Assembly (NCBI GenBank): GCA_020425125.1
Contig: JAGQRV010000031.1
Location: 1 to 33,896 of the forward strand
Source: Paracoccaceae bacterium
GTDB lineage: Bacteria; Pseudomonadota; Alphaproteobacteria; Rhodobacterales; Rhodobacteraceae
Reading direction: 5' to 3'
DNA: 33,896 nt
The notes beneath the pieces were generated by a model, which had not been told where the DNA came from, ran no database searches, and saw only the letters and a program-made list of their open reading frames with translations. The position numbers were made by a program, and so were the translations under genes. Below are positions 8,767-19,144 of this stretch, one piece after another. Each line of letters begins with the position of its first letter. The first letter of the stretch is position 1.

Positions 8767-9705
8767 ATGACCGGGACCCGCAACATCGCGGCAGCCGGGG
8801 ACCGGCGCCGGGGCGCGGCGGGTCTTGCGATGACTGCTGCGGCGGGGCTTTGGGCCGACATGGCGGAAGCCCAGCCGGCCGGTCCGCCCGACGGCCCGGC
8901 CTGGCGCATCGACGGCATCGCCGGCTGGTCCGCGCCCGCGGGCCTCGAAGGCGGCGGCAAGGTGGCGGCGGCGCGCGGCTATGCCGGCGCCGGGGTCTCG
9001 GTCCCGCTGGGGGGCGGCGTCTCGGTCGGGTTCGAAGCCGGCGGCGGCTTCACCGACTACCGCTTTTCCGACGGGGCGGCAGCGCCCTGGGGCGACATCC
9101 GCGACGTGCGGGTGACCCTGCCGGTCCGCTTCGGCCTCGGCGACCGCGGCACCGCGATCCTCGCGCCCTCGCTGCGCTGGACCGCCGAAACCGATGCCGA
9201 CCTCGCCGACGGCCGCAGCGCGGGCCTCTTCGCCGCCGCCTTCTGGAAGCTCAGCGACAGCCTGACGCTGGGCCCCGGAATCGGCGTCTTTTCCGAACCC
9301 TGGGACGACACCGACGTCTTCGCCTTCCTGGCGATCGACTGGAAGATCACCGCGCGCTGGCGGCTATCGACCGGGCAGGGCGTCGGCGCCACCCAGGGCC
9401 CTGGCCTCAGCCTCAGCTATGCCGTCACCGAGGCGCTCGCGATCGGCATTGCCGGGCGGATCGAGGACAGCACGTTCCGGCTCGACGACCGCGGGCCGGC
9501 ACCCGGCGGCTATGGCGAGGCGCGGTCGCTTCCGGTGGTGGCGACGCTGGACTGGTCGCCGCATCCGGGGCTTGCCGCCAGCGCCTTCCTTGGCGTCGAC
9601 ACCGGCGGAACGCTGACCCTGCGCGACGGCGACGGCCACCGGGTCGACGAGCGCGACGTCGATCCCGCGCCGGTCCTCGGGGCGCAGATCCGGGTCCGGT
9701 TCTGA
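8767..9705 (+). CDS. Predicted outer-membrane beta-barrel protein
   Basis: A 312-residue protein that starts with an Arg-rich N-region and an Ala/Gly-rich stretch ending AEA-QPA, a plausible signal peptide with cleavage near residue 35. The rest alternates polar and hydrophobic residues in strand-like blocks separated by Gly/Asp-rich turns (for example VSVGFEAGGGF, VRVTLPVRFGL, LSLSYAVTEALAIGI). It finishes with GAQIRVRF; a terminal Phe in an alternating strand is the classic BAM-recognition signal. I know no named family. GGGAGG at 8754-8759 supports the ATG at 8767. It lies between the HflKC block and degP, so it may be co-expressed with envelope protease functions. Barrel topology is inferred from pattern only. 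Confidence 0.65.
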   Translation: MTGTRNIAAAGDRRRGAAGLAMTAAAGLWADMAEAQPAGPPDGPAWRIDGIAGWSAPAGLEGGGKVAAARGYAGAGVSVPLGGGVSVGFEAGGGFTDYRFSDGAAAPWGDIRDVRVTLPVRFGLGDRGTAILAPSLRWTAETDADLADGRSAGLFAAAFWKLSDSLTLGPGIGVFSEPWDDTDVFAFLAIDWKITARWRLSTGQGVGATQGPGLSLSYAVTEALAIGIAGRIEDSTFRLDDRGPAPGGYGEARSLPVVATLDWSPHPGLAASAFLGVDTGGTLTLRDGDGHRVDERDVDPAPVLGAQIRVRF

Positions 9706-9713
9706 GCTCTTGC

Positions 9714-9730
9714 GCGGCCTGCCGGGCCGC
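9714..9730 (+). terminator. Short GC hairpin after the barrel gene
   Basis: GCGGCC pairs with GGCCGC around a five-base loop, 8 bases after the stop of the barrel gene. There is no T-tract, so it may only stabilise or attenuate the transcript before degP. Confidence 0.3.
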
Positions 9731-9750
9731 TCGCGGCGGATAACCCGAGC

Positions 9751-9766
9751 GTCACGATGGTGTGAC
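9751..9766 (+). promoter_or_regulatory. GTCAC-N6-GTGAC inverted repeat upstream of degP
   Basis: A perfect 5-base inverted repeat with a 6-base spacer lies about 100 bases before the degP start. It has the size of a dimeric regulator site. I cannot name the regulator, and no convincing -10/-35 pair is seen beside it. Confidence 0.3.
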
Positions 9767-9866
9767 ACTCTGCGCGAGCATCTTGGATTCGTTTCCCGAA
9801 CCCAGCCATATGCCTTCCGGGTCCCGGTTTCGTCCGGGCAGATGGGCTGAAACTGAGGAGAACAGC

Positions 9867-11333
9867 GTGCGCATCACAGATATCACCGATCCCGGTCGGA
9901 TGCGGGCCGCGGCCGTGGCTGTGGGACTTGGCCTTGCCGTGGCGCTTGGCCAGGTCGGGCCGGTCATGGCGCGGGCGGCCCCCGACAGCTTTGCCGATCT
10001 GGCCGAGAAGGTCAGCGGCGCGGTCGTGGACATCACCACGCAGACCACCGTCGCGGCCAGCGCCGGGCCGGAAATGCCGATGATCCCGCCGGGCTCGCCG
10101 TTCGAGGACTTCTTCCGCGACTTCATGAACCCCGACGGCAAGGGGCCGCAGAAACAGCACCGCGGCACCGCGCTCGGCTCGGGCTTCGTGATTTCCGAAG
10201 ACGGCTACATCGTCACCAACAACCACGTCATCGACGGCGCGGACGAGATCACCATCGATTTTCTCGGCGGCGACGAATTCAAGGCCAAGGTGATCGGCAG
10301 CGATCCGAACACCGACATAGCGCTTCTGAAGATCGACAGCGACAAGCCGCTTCCCTTCGTGCGCTTCGGCGACAGCGACGCGATGCGCGTCGGCGACTGG
10401 GTGATGGCGATGGGCAACCCGCTCGGCCAGGGGTTCTCGGTCTCCGCGGGGATCGTCTCGGCGCGCGGCCGGGCGCTGTCGGGCAGCTATGACGACTACA
10501 TCCAGACCGATGCCGCGATCAACCGCGGCAATTCGGGCGGTCCGCTGTTCAACATGGACGGCGACGTGATCGGCGTGAACACCGCCATCCTCAGCCCGAA
10601 CGGCGGCTCGATCGGCATCGGCTTCGCGATGTCCTCGGCCGTTGTCGAGAATGTCGTCGATCAGCTCAAGCAGTACGGCGAGACCCGCCGCGGCTGGCTG
10701 GGCGTGCGCATCCAGGACGTGACGCCGGAGCTTGCCGACGCGCTCGGACTGAAGGACGCCAAGGGCGCCCTGGTCACCGACGTGCCGGAAGGCCCCGCCG
10801 CCGATGCCGGCATGGAATCGGGTGACGTGATCCTCAGCTTCGACGGCAGCGCGGTCGACGATACCCGCGGGCTGGTCCGCCAGGTCGGCGCCACGCCGAT
10901 CGGCAAGAGCGTGCAGGTCACCGTCTACCGCGGCGGCGCCACCCAGACGCTCGCCGTGACCGTGGGCCGCCGCGAAACCGCCGAGGCCGAGGCCCTCCCG
11001 GCCGCCGCTCAGAGCACCGAACCGGCCGAAAGCGACGTGCTGGGCATGCAGATCTCGACCCTGACGGACGATCTCCGCGCCCAGCTCGACGTGCCGAAGG
11101 ACGTCAACGGCCTGGTCGTGACCGATATCGACGAGACCAGCCCGGCCTTCGACAAGGGTCTGCGCAGCGGCGACCTGATCACCGAAGCGGGGCAGGAGAA
11201 GATCGCCTCGATCTCCGACCTGAACAGCCGCATCGCGGATGCGAAGGATGCCGGCCGCACCTCGCTCCTGCTGCTGGTGCGCCGCGGCGGCGAACCGCGC
11301 TTCGTCGCGCTGCCGCTCGACGAGCAGAAATAA
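9867..11333 (+). CDS. degP: Periplasmic Do-type serine endopeptidase/chaperone
   Basis: A trypsin-like protease with two PDZ domains that removes or holds misfolded proteins in the periplasm. With the GTG start at 9867 the precursor has 488 residues. A signal peptide runs to about residue 37 (hydrophobic VAVGLGLAVALG, cleavage near ARA). The catalytic triad is H120 in VTNNHVIDG, D150 in DPNTDIALLKI and S223 in INRGNSGGPLF. PDZ1 begins near RRGWLGVRIQ and PDZ2 near VLGMQIS, with carboxylate-loop versions GALVTDV and NGLVVTDI. GAGGAG at 9855-9860 supports the GTG; an ATG at 9762 would add 35 residues ahead of the signal peptide. Whether it is DegP, DegQ or MucD by orthology is not decided. Confidence 0.93.
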   Translation: MRITDITDPGRMRAAAVAVGLGLAVALGQVGPVMARAAPDSFADLAEKVSGAVVDITTQTTVAASAGPEMPMIPPGSPFEDFFRDFMNPDGKGPQKQHRGTALGSGFVISEDGYIVTNNHVIDGADEITIDFLGGDEFKAKVIGSDPNTDIALLKIDSDKPLPFVRFGDSDAMRVGDWVMAMGNPLGQGFSVSAGIVSARGRALSGSYDDYIQTDAAINRGNSGGPLFNMDGDVIGVNTAILSPNGGSIGIGFAMSSAVVENVVDQLKQYGETRRGWLGVRIQDVTPELADALGLKDAKGALVTDVPEGPAADAGMESGDVILSFDGSAVDDTRGLVRQVGATPIGKSVQVTVYRGGATQTLAVTVGRRETAEAEALPAAAQSTEPAESDVLGMQISTLTDDLRAQLDVPKDVNGLVVTDIDETSPAFDKGLRSGDLITEAGQEKIASISDLNSRIADAKDAGRTSLLLLVRRGGEPRFVALPLDEQK

Positions 11334-11358
11334 GGCAGACGTCCGGTTCTGCCGGATC

Positions 11359-11384
11359 GGGGCGCCCCCTGGGGCGCCCCTTTT
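11359..11384 (+). terminator. Rho-independent terminator after degP
   Basis: GGGGCGCC (11359-11366) pairs perfectly with GGCGCCCC (11373-11380) around a 6-base loop and is followed at once by TTTT. It begins 26 bases after the degP stop and separates the hflKC-degP block from mgtE. Confidence 0.85.
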
Positions 11385-11507
11385 GCTGCCCGGCTCTGGC
11401 TTCCCGGTCACGGCGCCGTCACACTGGGGCCGTATCCAGCGCCCCGTGGGGGCGTGCCCGTGCGCACCGCGCGGCGTCCCGTGTCGTGTGTCCAGACGGA
11501 GCCTTCA

Positions 11508-12914
11508 ATGCAACAGACCGCCGCCCCGAGCATCCGCTGGCTGCCGATGGACGCCGCCGGCGCGGCCGAGGCGAACCGGGAGACGGCGCAGCGCATCGAG
11601 GCGATGCTCGATGCCGGCGCGCGCAAGCAGGTGGTCGGCCAGCTCGAGCGCTGGAAGCCCGCCTCGGTGCTGGAATGCTTCGTCGAGCTGCGCAGCAAGC
11701 GGGCGCGCAAGCTGCTGAAATGGATGTCCGACGAGTTCAGCCTGCGGCTGCTGTCCGAGATCGACCCGACCTTCAAGGGCGTGCTCTTCGCCGAGGAGAC
11801 CCGCGCCAAGTTCGCCAAGGTGCTGGGCAAGCTCGACCGCGACCGCGCGGTGCGCTTCGTCCTCGCTCTGCCGCCGCATTATGCCGAGCTGATCGTCGAC
11901 GCCCATCCCGACGCCGCGTTCCTGCGCGAGGTGATGGCCAATGCCGACACTGCCCAGGGCGCGATGCGGCGCGGCGCGGTGATCGTCCGCGAATCGGGCA
12001 CGATCGGCGATGTCATCGCCGACATCCGCACCCGCGAGAAGCAGATCGAGAAGATCGACAGCCTCTACGTGGTCGATCGCGACGGCCGGCTCACCGGCTA
12101 TCTCAAGCTGCGCGACCTGATCCTGAACCCGGCCGAGACGCCGGTCGCCCAGGTGGCGCGCCGCGACCCGCTGACCGTCACGCGCGAGACCGACCGGGAA
12201 GAGGTGCTGCGGCTGGCCAAGAAGCGCAAGGAGAACGTCATCGCCGTGATCGATGACGACAGCAGGCTGGTGGGCGTGATCGCGCCCAAGGAACTGGCCG
12301 AGATCGCCCGGCGCGAGGCCGAGGAGGACATGCTGCTGATGGGCGGGGTGTCGCCCGATTCGACCGGCTACGACACGCCCGCGCAGATGATGCGCCGCCG
12401 GCTGCCCTGGCTTGCCGCGGGCCTCGTCGGCTCGACCATCGCGGCGACGGTGATCGGCGCGTTCGAGGACGCGCTGACCGCGGCGGCGATCCTCGCCAGC
12501 TTCATACCCGTCGTGATGGCGACGGCGGGCAATGCCGGGATGCAGGCGGCCTCGGTCTCGCTCCAGGCGCTGGCACGTGACAGCTCGCGGATGCGCGACC
12601 TGCCCGCGCGGGTCCTGCGCGAACTGAAGGGGGCGCTCTTGAACGGCGGCAGCATCGGCGCGGCGGTCGGCGTCCTCATCGTCGCGGGCTCGCTCGTCGT
12701 GCCGATCGACCGGCCCGGCTGGCTCGCGCTCACCGTGGCGGCCTCGCTGGTTGCGGTGGTGACGCTGGCCAGCTTCATGGGCACCGCGATGCCGTTCCTG
12801 CTCAAGGCGCTGGGCCGCGACCCGGCGGCGGCGACGGGGATCTTCATCCTCGGCTCGAACGACGTCTTCGGGGTGCTGATCTATTTCTCCGTGGCGTCGA
12901 TTCTCTATCTGTAA
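11508..12914 (+). CDS. mgtE: Magnesium transporter MgtE
   Basis: An inner-membrane Mg2+ channel gated by its cytoplasmic domains. It has 468 residues. An alpha-helical MgtE N-domain covers about residues 20-150 (LERWKPASVLECF, LDRDRAVRFVLAL). Two CBS modules follow, from about residue 159 to 275, with a connecting helix carrying acidic residues (REAEEDMLLMGGVSP). Five membrane helices run from about 299 to the end. FMGTAMPFLLKALGRDP matches the family, and the Asp of the pore helix is kept in GSNDVFGVLIYFS, although the usual Pro-x-x-Thr-Thr just before it reads IFILG. The start at 11508 follows ACGGAG; an upstream ATG at 11454 lacks family sequence. Confidence 0.92.
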   Translation: MQQTAAPSIRWLPMDAAGAAEANRETAQRIEAMLDAGARKQVVGQLERWKPASVLECFVELRSKRARKLLKWMSDEFSLRLLSEIDPTFKGVLFAEETRAKFAKVLGKLDRDRAVRFVLALPPHYAELIVDAHPDAAFLREVMANADTAQGAMRRGAVIVRESGTIGDVIADIRTREKQIEKIDSLYVVDRDGRLTGYLKLRDLILNPAETPVAQVARRDPLTVTRETDREEVLRLAKKRKENVIAVIDDDSRLVGVIAPKELAEIARREAEEDMLLMGGVSPDSTGYDTPAQMMRRRLPWLAAGLVGSTIAATVIGAFEDALTAAAILASFIPVVMATAGNAGMQAASVSLQALARDSSRMRDLPARVLRELKGALLNGGSIGAAVGVLIVAGSLVVPIDRPGWLALTVAASLVAVVTLASFMGTAMPFLLKALGRDPAAATGIFILGSNDVFGVLIYFSVASILYL

Positions 12915-12968
12915 TGCCCCCTTGGCCCGGCCCCGCGACGGGTGCAATATCGGGCGAGGGAGGACGGC

Positions 12969-14613
<1,645 letters not shown>

Positions 14614-14798
14614 GCCGGACGACGGCGCCCAAAAACCGGGCGTCCTGCGGCAAAGCCGCGCGGATCGCGCCGCGGCCCGCCCGATTTCCGTGCAAACGGC
14701 GCTGGACACCGGCCGGACCGGATCTCACCATCGCGCCATGAGGCCCGTCCGCGCCGAAGCGGCGGCGGGCGTCCCCACGACACGAGGGAAGTCCCCAC

Positions 14799-16286
14799 AT
14801 GGCCACTGCCGCCGCCACACCCCCCCATTCCGTCGACGAGATGCTGCCGGCGCCGAAGCTCTTCACGCTCGGCCTCCAGCATGTCCTCGTCATGTATGCC
14901 GGCGCGATCGCCGTTCCGCTGATCATCGGCCGGGTCCTCCAGCTCCCGCCCGAGGACGTCGCCTTCCTGATCTCCGCCGACCTGTTCTGCTGCGGCATCG
15001 TCTCGATCCTGCAGTCGCTCGGCGTCACGCCCTGGTTCGGCGTGCGCCTGCCGGTGATGATGGGCGTGACCTTCGCAAGCGTGGGGCCGATGGTCTCGAT
15101 CGCGATCGGGCATCCCGGGGCCGAAGGCGCGCGGATGATCTTCGGCTCGATCATCGCCTCGGGCATTCTCGGCATCCTGATCGCGCCCCTGGCCAGCCGG
15201 ATGCTGCGGTTCTTCCCGCCGGTGGTCACCGGAACGATCATCCTCGTCATCGGCATCTCGCTGATGCGGATCGGCATCAACTGGATCTTCGGCCTGCCGC
15301 TCGGCCCGACCGCGCCCAAGCTCGTCAGCCCCGAACACGCCGCCTGGCTGAAGGAGGTCGCCGCGCTCGGCGGCGCGGTGCCGCCGCCGCCGCCCGGCTT
15401 CGCCGCCGCCGCGACGATGAACAACCCGGCCTATGCGCCGGTCTCCAACATCGTCCTCTCGCTCATCGTGCTCGCCATCGTCATCGGCTTCGCGCGCTTC
15501 GCCAAGGGCTTCCTGTCGAACATCGCCGTCCTGCTCGGCATCGTCATCGGCGGCGCCATCGCCGCGGCGCTCGGCATGATGCATTTCGAGAAGGTCGCCG
15601 CCGCCGCCTGGTTCGCGCCGATCCGGCCGTTCCATTTCGGCACGCCGATCTTCGATCCGGTGCTGATCGCGACCATGACCCTGGTGATGGTCGTCACGCT
15701 GATCGAATCCACCGGCATGTTCCTGGCGCTCAGCGAGATCACCAACAGCAAGCTGACCCGGAAGCGGCTTTCCGCCGGGCTCCGGATGGACGGGCTCGGC
15801 ACCCTGATCGGCGGCGTCTTCAACACCTTCCCCTACACCTCGTTCTCGCAGAACGTGGGACTTGTCGGCGTCACCGGGGTGCGCTCGCGCTATGTCTGCG
15901 TCGCCGGCGGCGCGATCATGGTGGTGCTCGGCCTCATCCCCAAGATGGGCGCGCTGGTCGAGGCGCTGCCGACCGTCGTGCTCGGCGGGGCCGGGCTGGT
16001 GATGTTCGGCATGGTCGCGGCGACCGGGGTGCGCATCCTCGGCCGGGTCGATTTCACCCACGGCCGCAACAACCTCTTCATCGTCGCGATCTCGGTGGGG
16101 CTCGGGATGATCCCGCTGGTGGCACCCGACTTCAAGATGTGGCTGCCCCACGCGATCCACCCGCTGATCGACTCGGGCATCATCCTCGCGGCCTTCGCCT
16201 CGGTGCTGCTCAACCTCATCTTCAACGGTGCCGGCGCCACCGAGGAGGAGATGCGCGAGGCCGCGATGGCCGGGGGCGAACACTGA
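14799..16286 (+). CDS. NCS2-family nucleobase:cation symporter (xanthine/urate permease-like)
   Basis: A 495-residue inner-membrane permease of the nucleobase-ascorbate transporter family, with about 14 membrane spans. The N-terminus PKLFTLGLQHVLVMYAGAIAVP is the family opening. Substrate-site features include ESTGMFLALSEITN in TM8 and the NAT signature region TFPYTSFSQNVGLVGVTGVRSR. The TM8 and signature versions are closer to the xanthine/urate carriers (XanP, UacT, PbuX) than to UraA. The loop at about residues 180-205 is long and Pro/Ala-rich. No purine-catabolism genes are adjacent, so substrate choice is open. GAGGGAAG lies 11-18 bases upstream of the ATG. Confidence 0.88.
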   Translation: MATAAATPPHSVDEMLPAPKLFTLGLQHVLVMYAGAIAVPLIIGRVLQLPPEDVAFLISADLFCCGIVSILQSLGVTPWFGVRLPVMMGVTFASVGPMVSIAIGHPGAEGARMIFGSIIASGILGILIAPLASRMLRFFPPVVTGTIILVIGISLMRIGINWIFGLPLGPTAPKLVSPEHAAWLKEVAALGGAVPPPPPGFAAAATMNNPAYAPVSNIVLSLIVLAIVIGFARFAKGFLSNIAVLLGIVIGGAIAAALGMMHFEKVAAAAWFAPIRPFHFGTPIFDPVLIATMTLVMVVTLIESTGMFLALSEITNSKLTRKRLSAGLRMDGLGTLIGGVFNTFPYTSFSQNVGLVGVTGVRSRYVCVAGGAIMVVLGLIPKMGALVEALPTVVLGGAGLVMFGMVAATGVRILGRVDFTHGRNNLFIVAISVGLGMIPLVAPDFKMWLPHAIHPLIDSGIILAAFASVLLNLIFNGAGATEEEMREAAMAGGEH

Positions 16287-16315
16287 CGCCCGCGCCACGT
16301 CCCGCCTGAGACCCC

Positions 16316-16339
16316 GGGGCGCGCGCCCGCGCGCGTCCC
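16316..16339 (+). terminator. Strong GC hairpin after the permease gene
   Basis: A 10-base stem (GGGGCGCGCG against CGCGCGTCCC, one G-T pair) with loop CCCG starts 30 bases after the permease stop. There is no T-tract, so it is a probable transcript end or 3' stabiliser and not a classic intrinsic terminator. Confidence 0.45.
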
Positions 16340-16517
16340 GGACCGGTCCGCGCCGCCCAGGTCCCTGTCGCAGAACGTCGATTTCGCCCTCGGGCGCGGC
16401 ACGCGGCGTCCCCGATCCGACGCGGGCGATGATCGCGCGCGCCCGCGCCGCCTGCCCCGATGGTCACGCGCCTGTCACACCGCCGGTCTACTTGCTGCGC
16501 CCAAGGGGGACCGCGCC

Positions 16518-17993
16518 ATGAGCGACACCAATCTCGGAGACCTGCGGAGCGAGATCGTCGCCCTCCGGCAGGCGATCCTGGACCTCGCCGGCGCGACCCA
16601 GGCGCGCTGGCGGGGCTGGATCGACGATCCTGCCTTCGCGCCGAGCGCCGCCAACTTCGCCCGGTATCTCGCGCTGCGCCAGCACGACCTGCGCCCGATG
16701 CAGCGCCGGATGATGCGCTTCGGGCTGTCCTCGCTGGGACGCGCCGAAGGGCGCGTGCTGCCGACGCTCGACGCGGTTCTGGCGCTCATCGACGGCGCCG
16801 CGGGCGGCCGACCGCCCGCACCGGTTCCCGAGGCGGAGTTCTTCGCCGGCGAGGCGCGCATCGCCGCCCGCGCCGAGACCCTGCTCGGCCCGCTCTCGCC
16901 GCACAGCCCGGTGCGCCTGCTGGTCACCCTGCCGTCCGAGGCGGCCGACGACGCCGCCTTCCTGCGCCGCCTGGCCGAACTGGGGGTGGAGGCGGTGCGG
17001 ATCAACTGCGCCCATGACGACGAAGCCGCCTGGTCGCGGATGATCGCCCATGTGGACCGCGCCGCGACCGAGACCGGCTGGCGCATGAAGGTGATGATGG
17101 ACCTCGCCGGGCCCAAGATCCGAACCGGCGCGCGCCGCGAGATCAAGGGCCTGAAGCGCGTCGGCATCGGCGACGAACTGGCGATCACGCTGCCCGGACA
17201 GCTCGACCGCGCGCCCGGCCGGCTTCCGGCCGTCGAATGCAGCCTCGCCGCGGCGCTGGAGGCGGCGGCGACCGGCCACCGCATCTTCATCGACGACGGC
17301 AAGCTCGACACCGACATCGTCGAACGCCACCCCTGGGGCGTCGTCGTCCGGGTCGTCTCCGAACCCGATGCCAAGGGCTACAAGCTCAAGCCCGAGAAGG
17401 GGATCAATTTCCCCGACACCGATTTCAGCATCCCCGCCCTGACCGGCGACGACCTCGCCGTCCTGCCCTTCGTCGCCCGCCACGCCGACGCGATCGAGTT
17501 CTCCTTCGTGCAGAGTCACGAGGACGTGGCCGCGCTGCAGGACCGGCTGGCCCAGGAACGGCCCGGGGACTGGCGCCGCCTCGGCCTGGTGCTGAAGATC
17601 GAAACCTCCCGTGCGGTCCGCAACCTGCCCGACATGCTGGTGCGCGCCGCCGGCCGCCAGCCCGCGGCGGTGATGATCGCGCGCGGCGACCTCGCGGTCG
17701 AGATCGGCTTCGCCCGCCTCGCCGAGATGCAGGAGGAGCTGCTCTGGCTCTGCGAGGCGGCACAGGTCCCGGTGATCTGGGCGACCCAGGTGATGGAAAG
17801 CTTCGTCAAGACCGGCCTTCCCTCGCGCGGCGAGATGACCGATGCCGCGATGGCGGCGCGCGCCGAATGCGTGATGCTCAACAAGGGACCCTACCTGTTC
17901 GAGGCCATCGCCGATCTCGACCGGCTGCTGGGCCGGATGAGCGAACACGTCGCGAAGAAGACACCGCAGATGCGCCCGCTGCGCAGCTGGTGA
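16518..17993 (+). CDS. Pyruvate-kinase-like protein, short divergent form
   Basis: A 491-residue protein. Residues 1-130 are a helical, charged extension. From about 135 a pyruvate kinase barrel follows: AVRINCAHDD replaces the usual MRLNFSHG, MMDLAGPKIRTG matches DTKGPEIRT, then a B-domain-like insert. GLVLKIETSRAVRNLPDML holds the phosphoryl-transfer Lys and Glu, VMIARGDLAVEIG the GDL loop, and VIWATQVMESF...SRGEMTDAA the K+/substrate region. ECVMLNKGPY replaces DAVMLSGETA, and the protein ends soon after, without the C-terminal allosteric domain. It may be an unregulated pyruvate kinase or an enzyme with another phospho-substrate. The gene follows a 230-base GC-rich spacer. Confidence 0.8.
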   Translation: MSDTNLGDLRSEIVALRQAILDLAGATQARWRGWIDDPAFAPSAANFARYLALRQHDLRPMQRRMMRFGLSSLGRAEGRVLPTLDAVLALIDGAAGGRPPAPVPEAEFFAGEARIAARAETLLGPLSPHSPVRLLVTLPSEAADDAAFLRRLAELGVEAVRINCAHDDEAAWSRMIAHVDRAATETGWRMKVMMDLAGPKIRTGARREIKGLKRVGIGDELAITLPGQLDRAPGRLPAVECSLAAALEAAATGHRIFIDDGKLDTDIVERHPWGVVVRVVSEPDAKGYKLKPEKGINFPDTDFSIPALTGDDLAVLPFVARHADAIEFSFVQSHEDVAALQDRLAQERPGDWRRLGLVLKIETSRAVRNLPDMLVRAAGRQPAAVMIARGDLAVEIGFARLAEMQEELLWLCEAAQVPVIWATQVMESFVKTGLPSRGEMTDAAMAARAECVMLNKGPYLFEAIADLDRLLGRMSEHVAKKTPQMRPLRSW

Positions 17994-17996
17994 GGC

Positions 17997-18152
17997 GTGC
18001 GCCGCTTCATCGGGGCGGCAGGCGCCGCCGCCGCACTGGCCGATTGCAATTCCGCACCGCCTGCCGCAGGAGGGGGACGCCCCCGCCTGACCGGACCGCG
18101 ATGCTTCCATGCCGCCATCGATGACCTTCCGCCCGTGACTCGGCCCGCATGA
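17997..18152 (+). CDS. Possible 51-residue ORF with lipoprotein-like start
   Basis: A GTG-initiated frame fills the gap between the pyruvate-kinase-like gene and the FUSC gene and overlaps the latter's start (ATGA at 18149-18152). It begins MRRFIGAAGAAAALADC, which looks like a short signal with a lipobox-like cysteine, although Asp before Cys is unusual. The remainder is Pro/Gly/Arg-rich. It could be a small lipoprotein, a coupling leader, or chance in GC-rich DNA. Confidence 0.25.
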   Translation: MRRFIGAAGAAAALADCNSAPPAAGGGRPRLTGPRCFHAAIDDLPPVTRPA

Positions 18153-19144
18153 CCCCGGGCCCGACCTGGGCCTTCCGCGCCCTGCAGCTCTTCGCCGCCG
18201 CCGCGATCGCCCTGACGCTTGCCGTCCTTCTGGGGCTGCAGAACCCGTTCTGGGCGGCGATGCCGGTCTGGGTCGTGGCCCAGCCCCACCGCGAGGATCT
18301 GCTGCTTCGCGCCGTCCTGCGGGTCGCCGGGACCGCCTTCGGCGCGGCGCTGGGCTGGGCCGCACTGGTGTACCTGCCCGATGCCGGCCCGCGGATTCTG
18401 GTGCTGGCGGGCGCGACCGCGGCCGGTGCCGCCGCCGCCTACTGGATCGGCACCGTCTACAGCTATGGCATCCTGCTGGCGGCGATCACCCTGGCCGTGG
18501 TGCTGGTCCCGGCGATGGATCACCCGGTGGATGCGACCGCGCTCGCCCTCGACCGGGTCTGGTGCACCCTGATCGGTGTGGTGGCGGTAACCGCGATCAC
18601 CTTCGTCTTCACCCCCCGGCGGCCCCGACCGCGCCCGCCCCGGCGCGCGCCCGCGGCCCGCGTGGTGCTGTGGCACGGGGCCATCGCCGGTGTGACCGCG
18701 CTTCTGGGCGGCGTGGCGGTGCAGGTCATCGGCGGCCCGGCGGGCATCGCCACCGCGCTCTCGCTCTGCATCTTCAGCCTGATCATCTGCTCGAGCCGGG
18801 ATCCCCGGCCGATGCTGACCTACATGGCGCCCGGCGCGTCCATCGGCGTGCTGGCGGCGCTTGCCTATCGCGGGCTCGACCTGCTGCTGCCGGATCCGGC
18901 GGGCACCGCGCTCGTGCTGGCGCTGCCCTTCATCGCGGCCGGGGCGGTGCTCAGGGGGCATCCGCGCAGCGCGCCCTTCGGGCTCGACGCCAACATGTGC
19001 TTCCTCCTGGTGGCCGAGGCCGGTGCCGCCGGGCACGGCTACCGCGCCCATCTTCTCGGCGGGGTCGCGATGGTGCTGTCCGCCGTCGTCTTCACCGCCG
19101 TGTTCCGCCGCGTCGGCGCGCCGGCCGAAACCGACGGCGCCTGA
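18149..19144 (+). CDS. FUSC-family membrane protein (aromatic-acid exporter-like)
   Basis: A 331-residue inner-membrane protein with about ten hydrophobic segments in two sets of five, separated by a Pro/Arg-rich linker near residues 150-170 (TPRRPRPRPPRRAPAARV). The opening ALRLFAAAAIALTLAVLLGLQNPFWAAMPVWVVAQ and the RAVLRVAGTAFGAALGW block are characteristic of FUSC/ArAE-family permeases such as AaeB and the YccS-like proteins. It lacks the cytoplasmic domain of the larger relatives. No HlyD-type partner is next to it. The ATG overlaps the stop of the small ORF before it. Substrate unknown. Confidence 0.75.
   Translation: MTPGPTWAFRALQLFAAAAIALTLAVLLGLQNPFWAAMPVWVVAQPHREDLLLRAVLRVAGTAFGAALGWAALVYLPDAGPRILVLAGATAAGAAAAYWIGTVYSYGILLAAITLAVVLVPAMDHPVDATALALDRVWCTLIGVVAVTAITFVFTPRRPRPRPPRRAPAARVVLWHGAIAGVTALLGGVAVQVIGGPAGIATALSLCIFSLIICSSRDPRPMLTYMAPGASIGVLAALAYRGLDLLLPDPAGTALVLALPFIAAGAVLRGHPRSAPFGLDANMCFLLVAEAGAAGHGYRAHLLGGVAMVLSAVVFTAVFRRVGAPAETDGA

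Noticed and set aside
14647-14659. GCGGC-AAA-GCCGC hairpin between the ferredoxin and permease genes as a terminator
   Set aside because: Only a 5-base stem with a 3-base loop and no T-tract; too weak to call.
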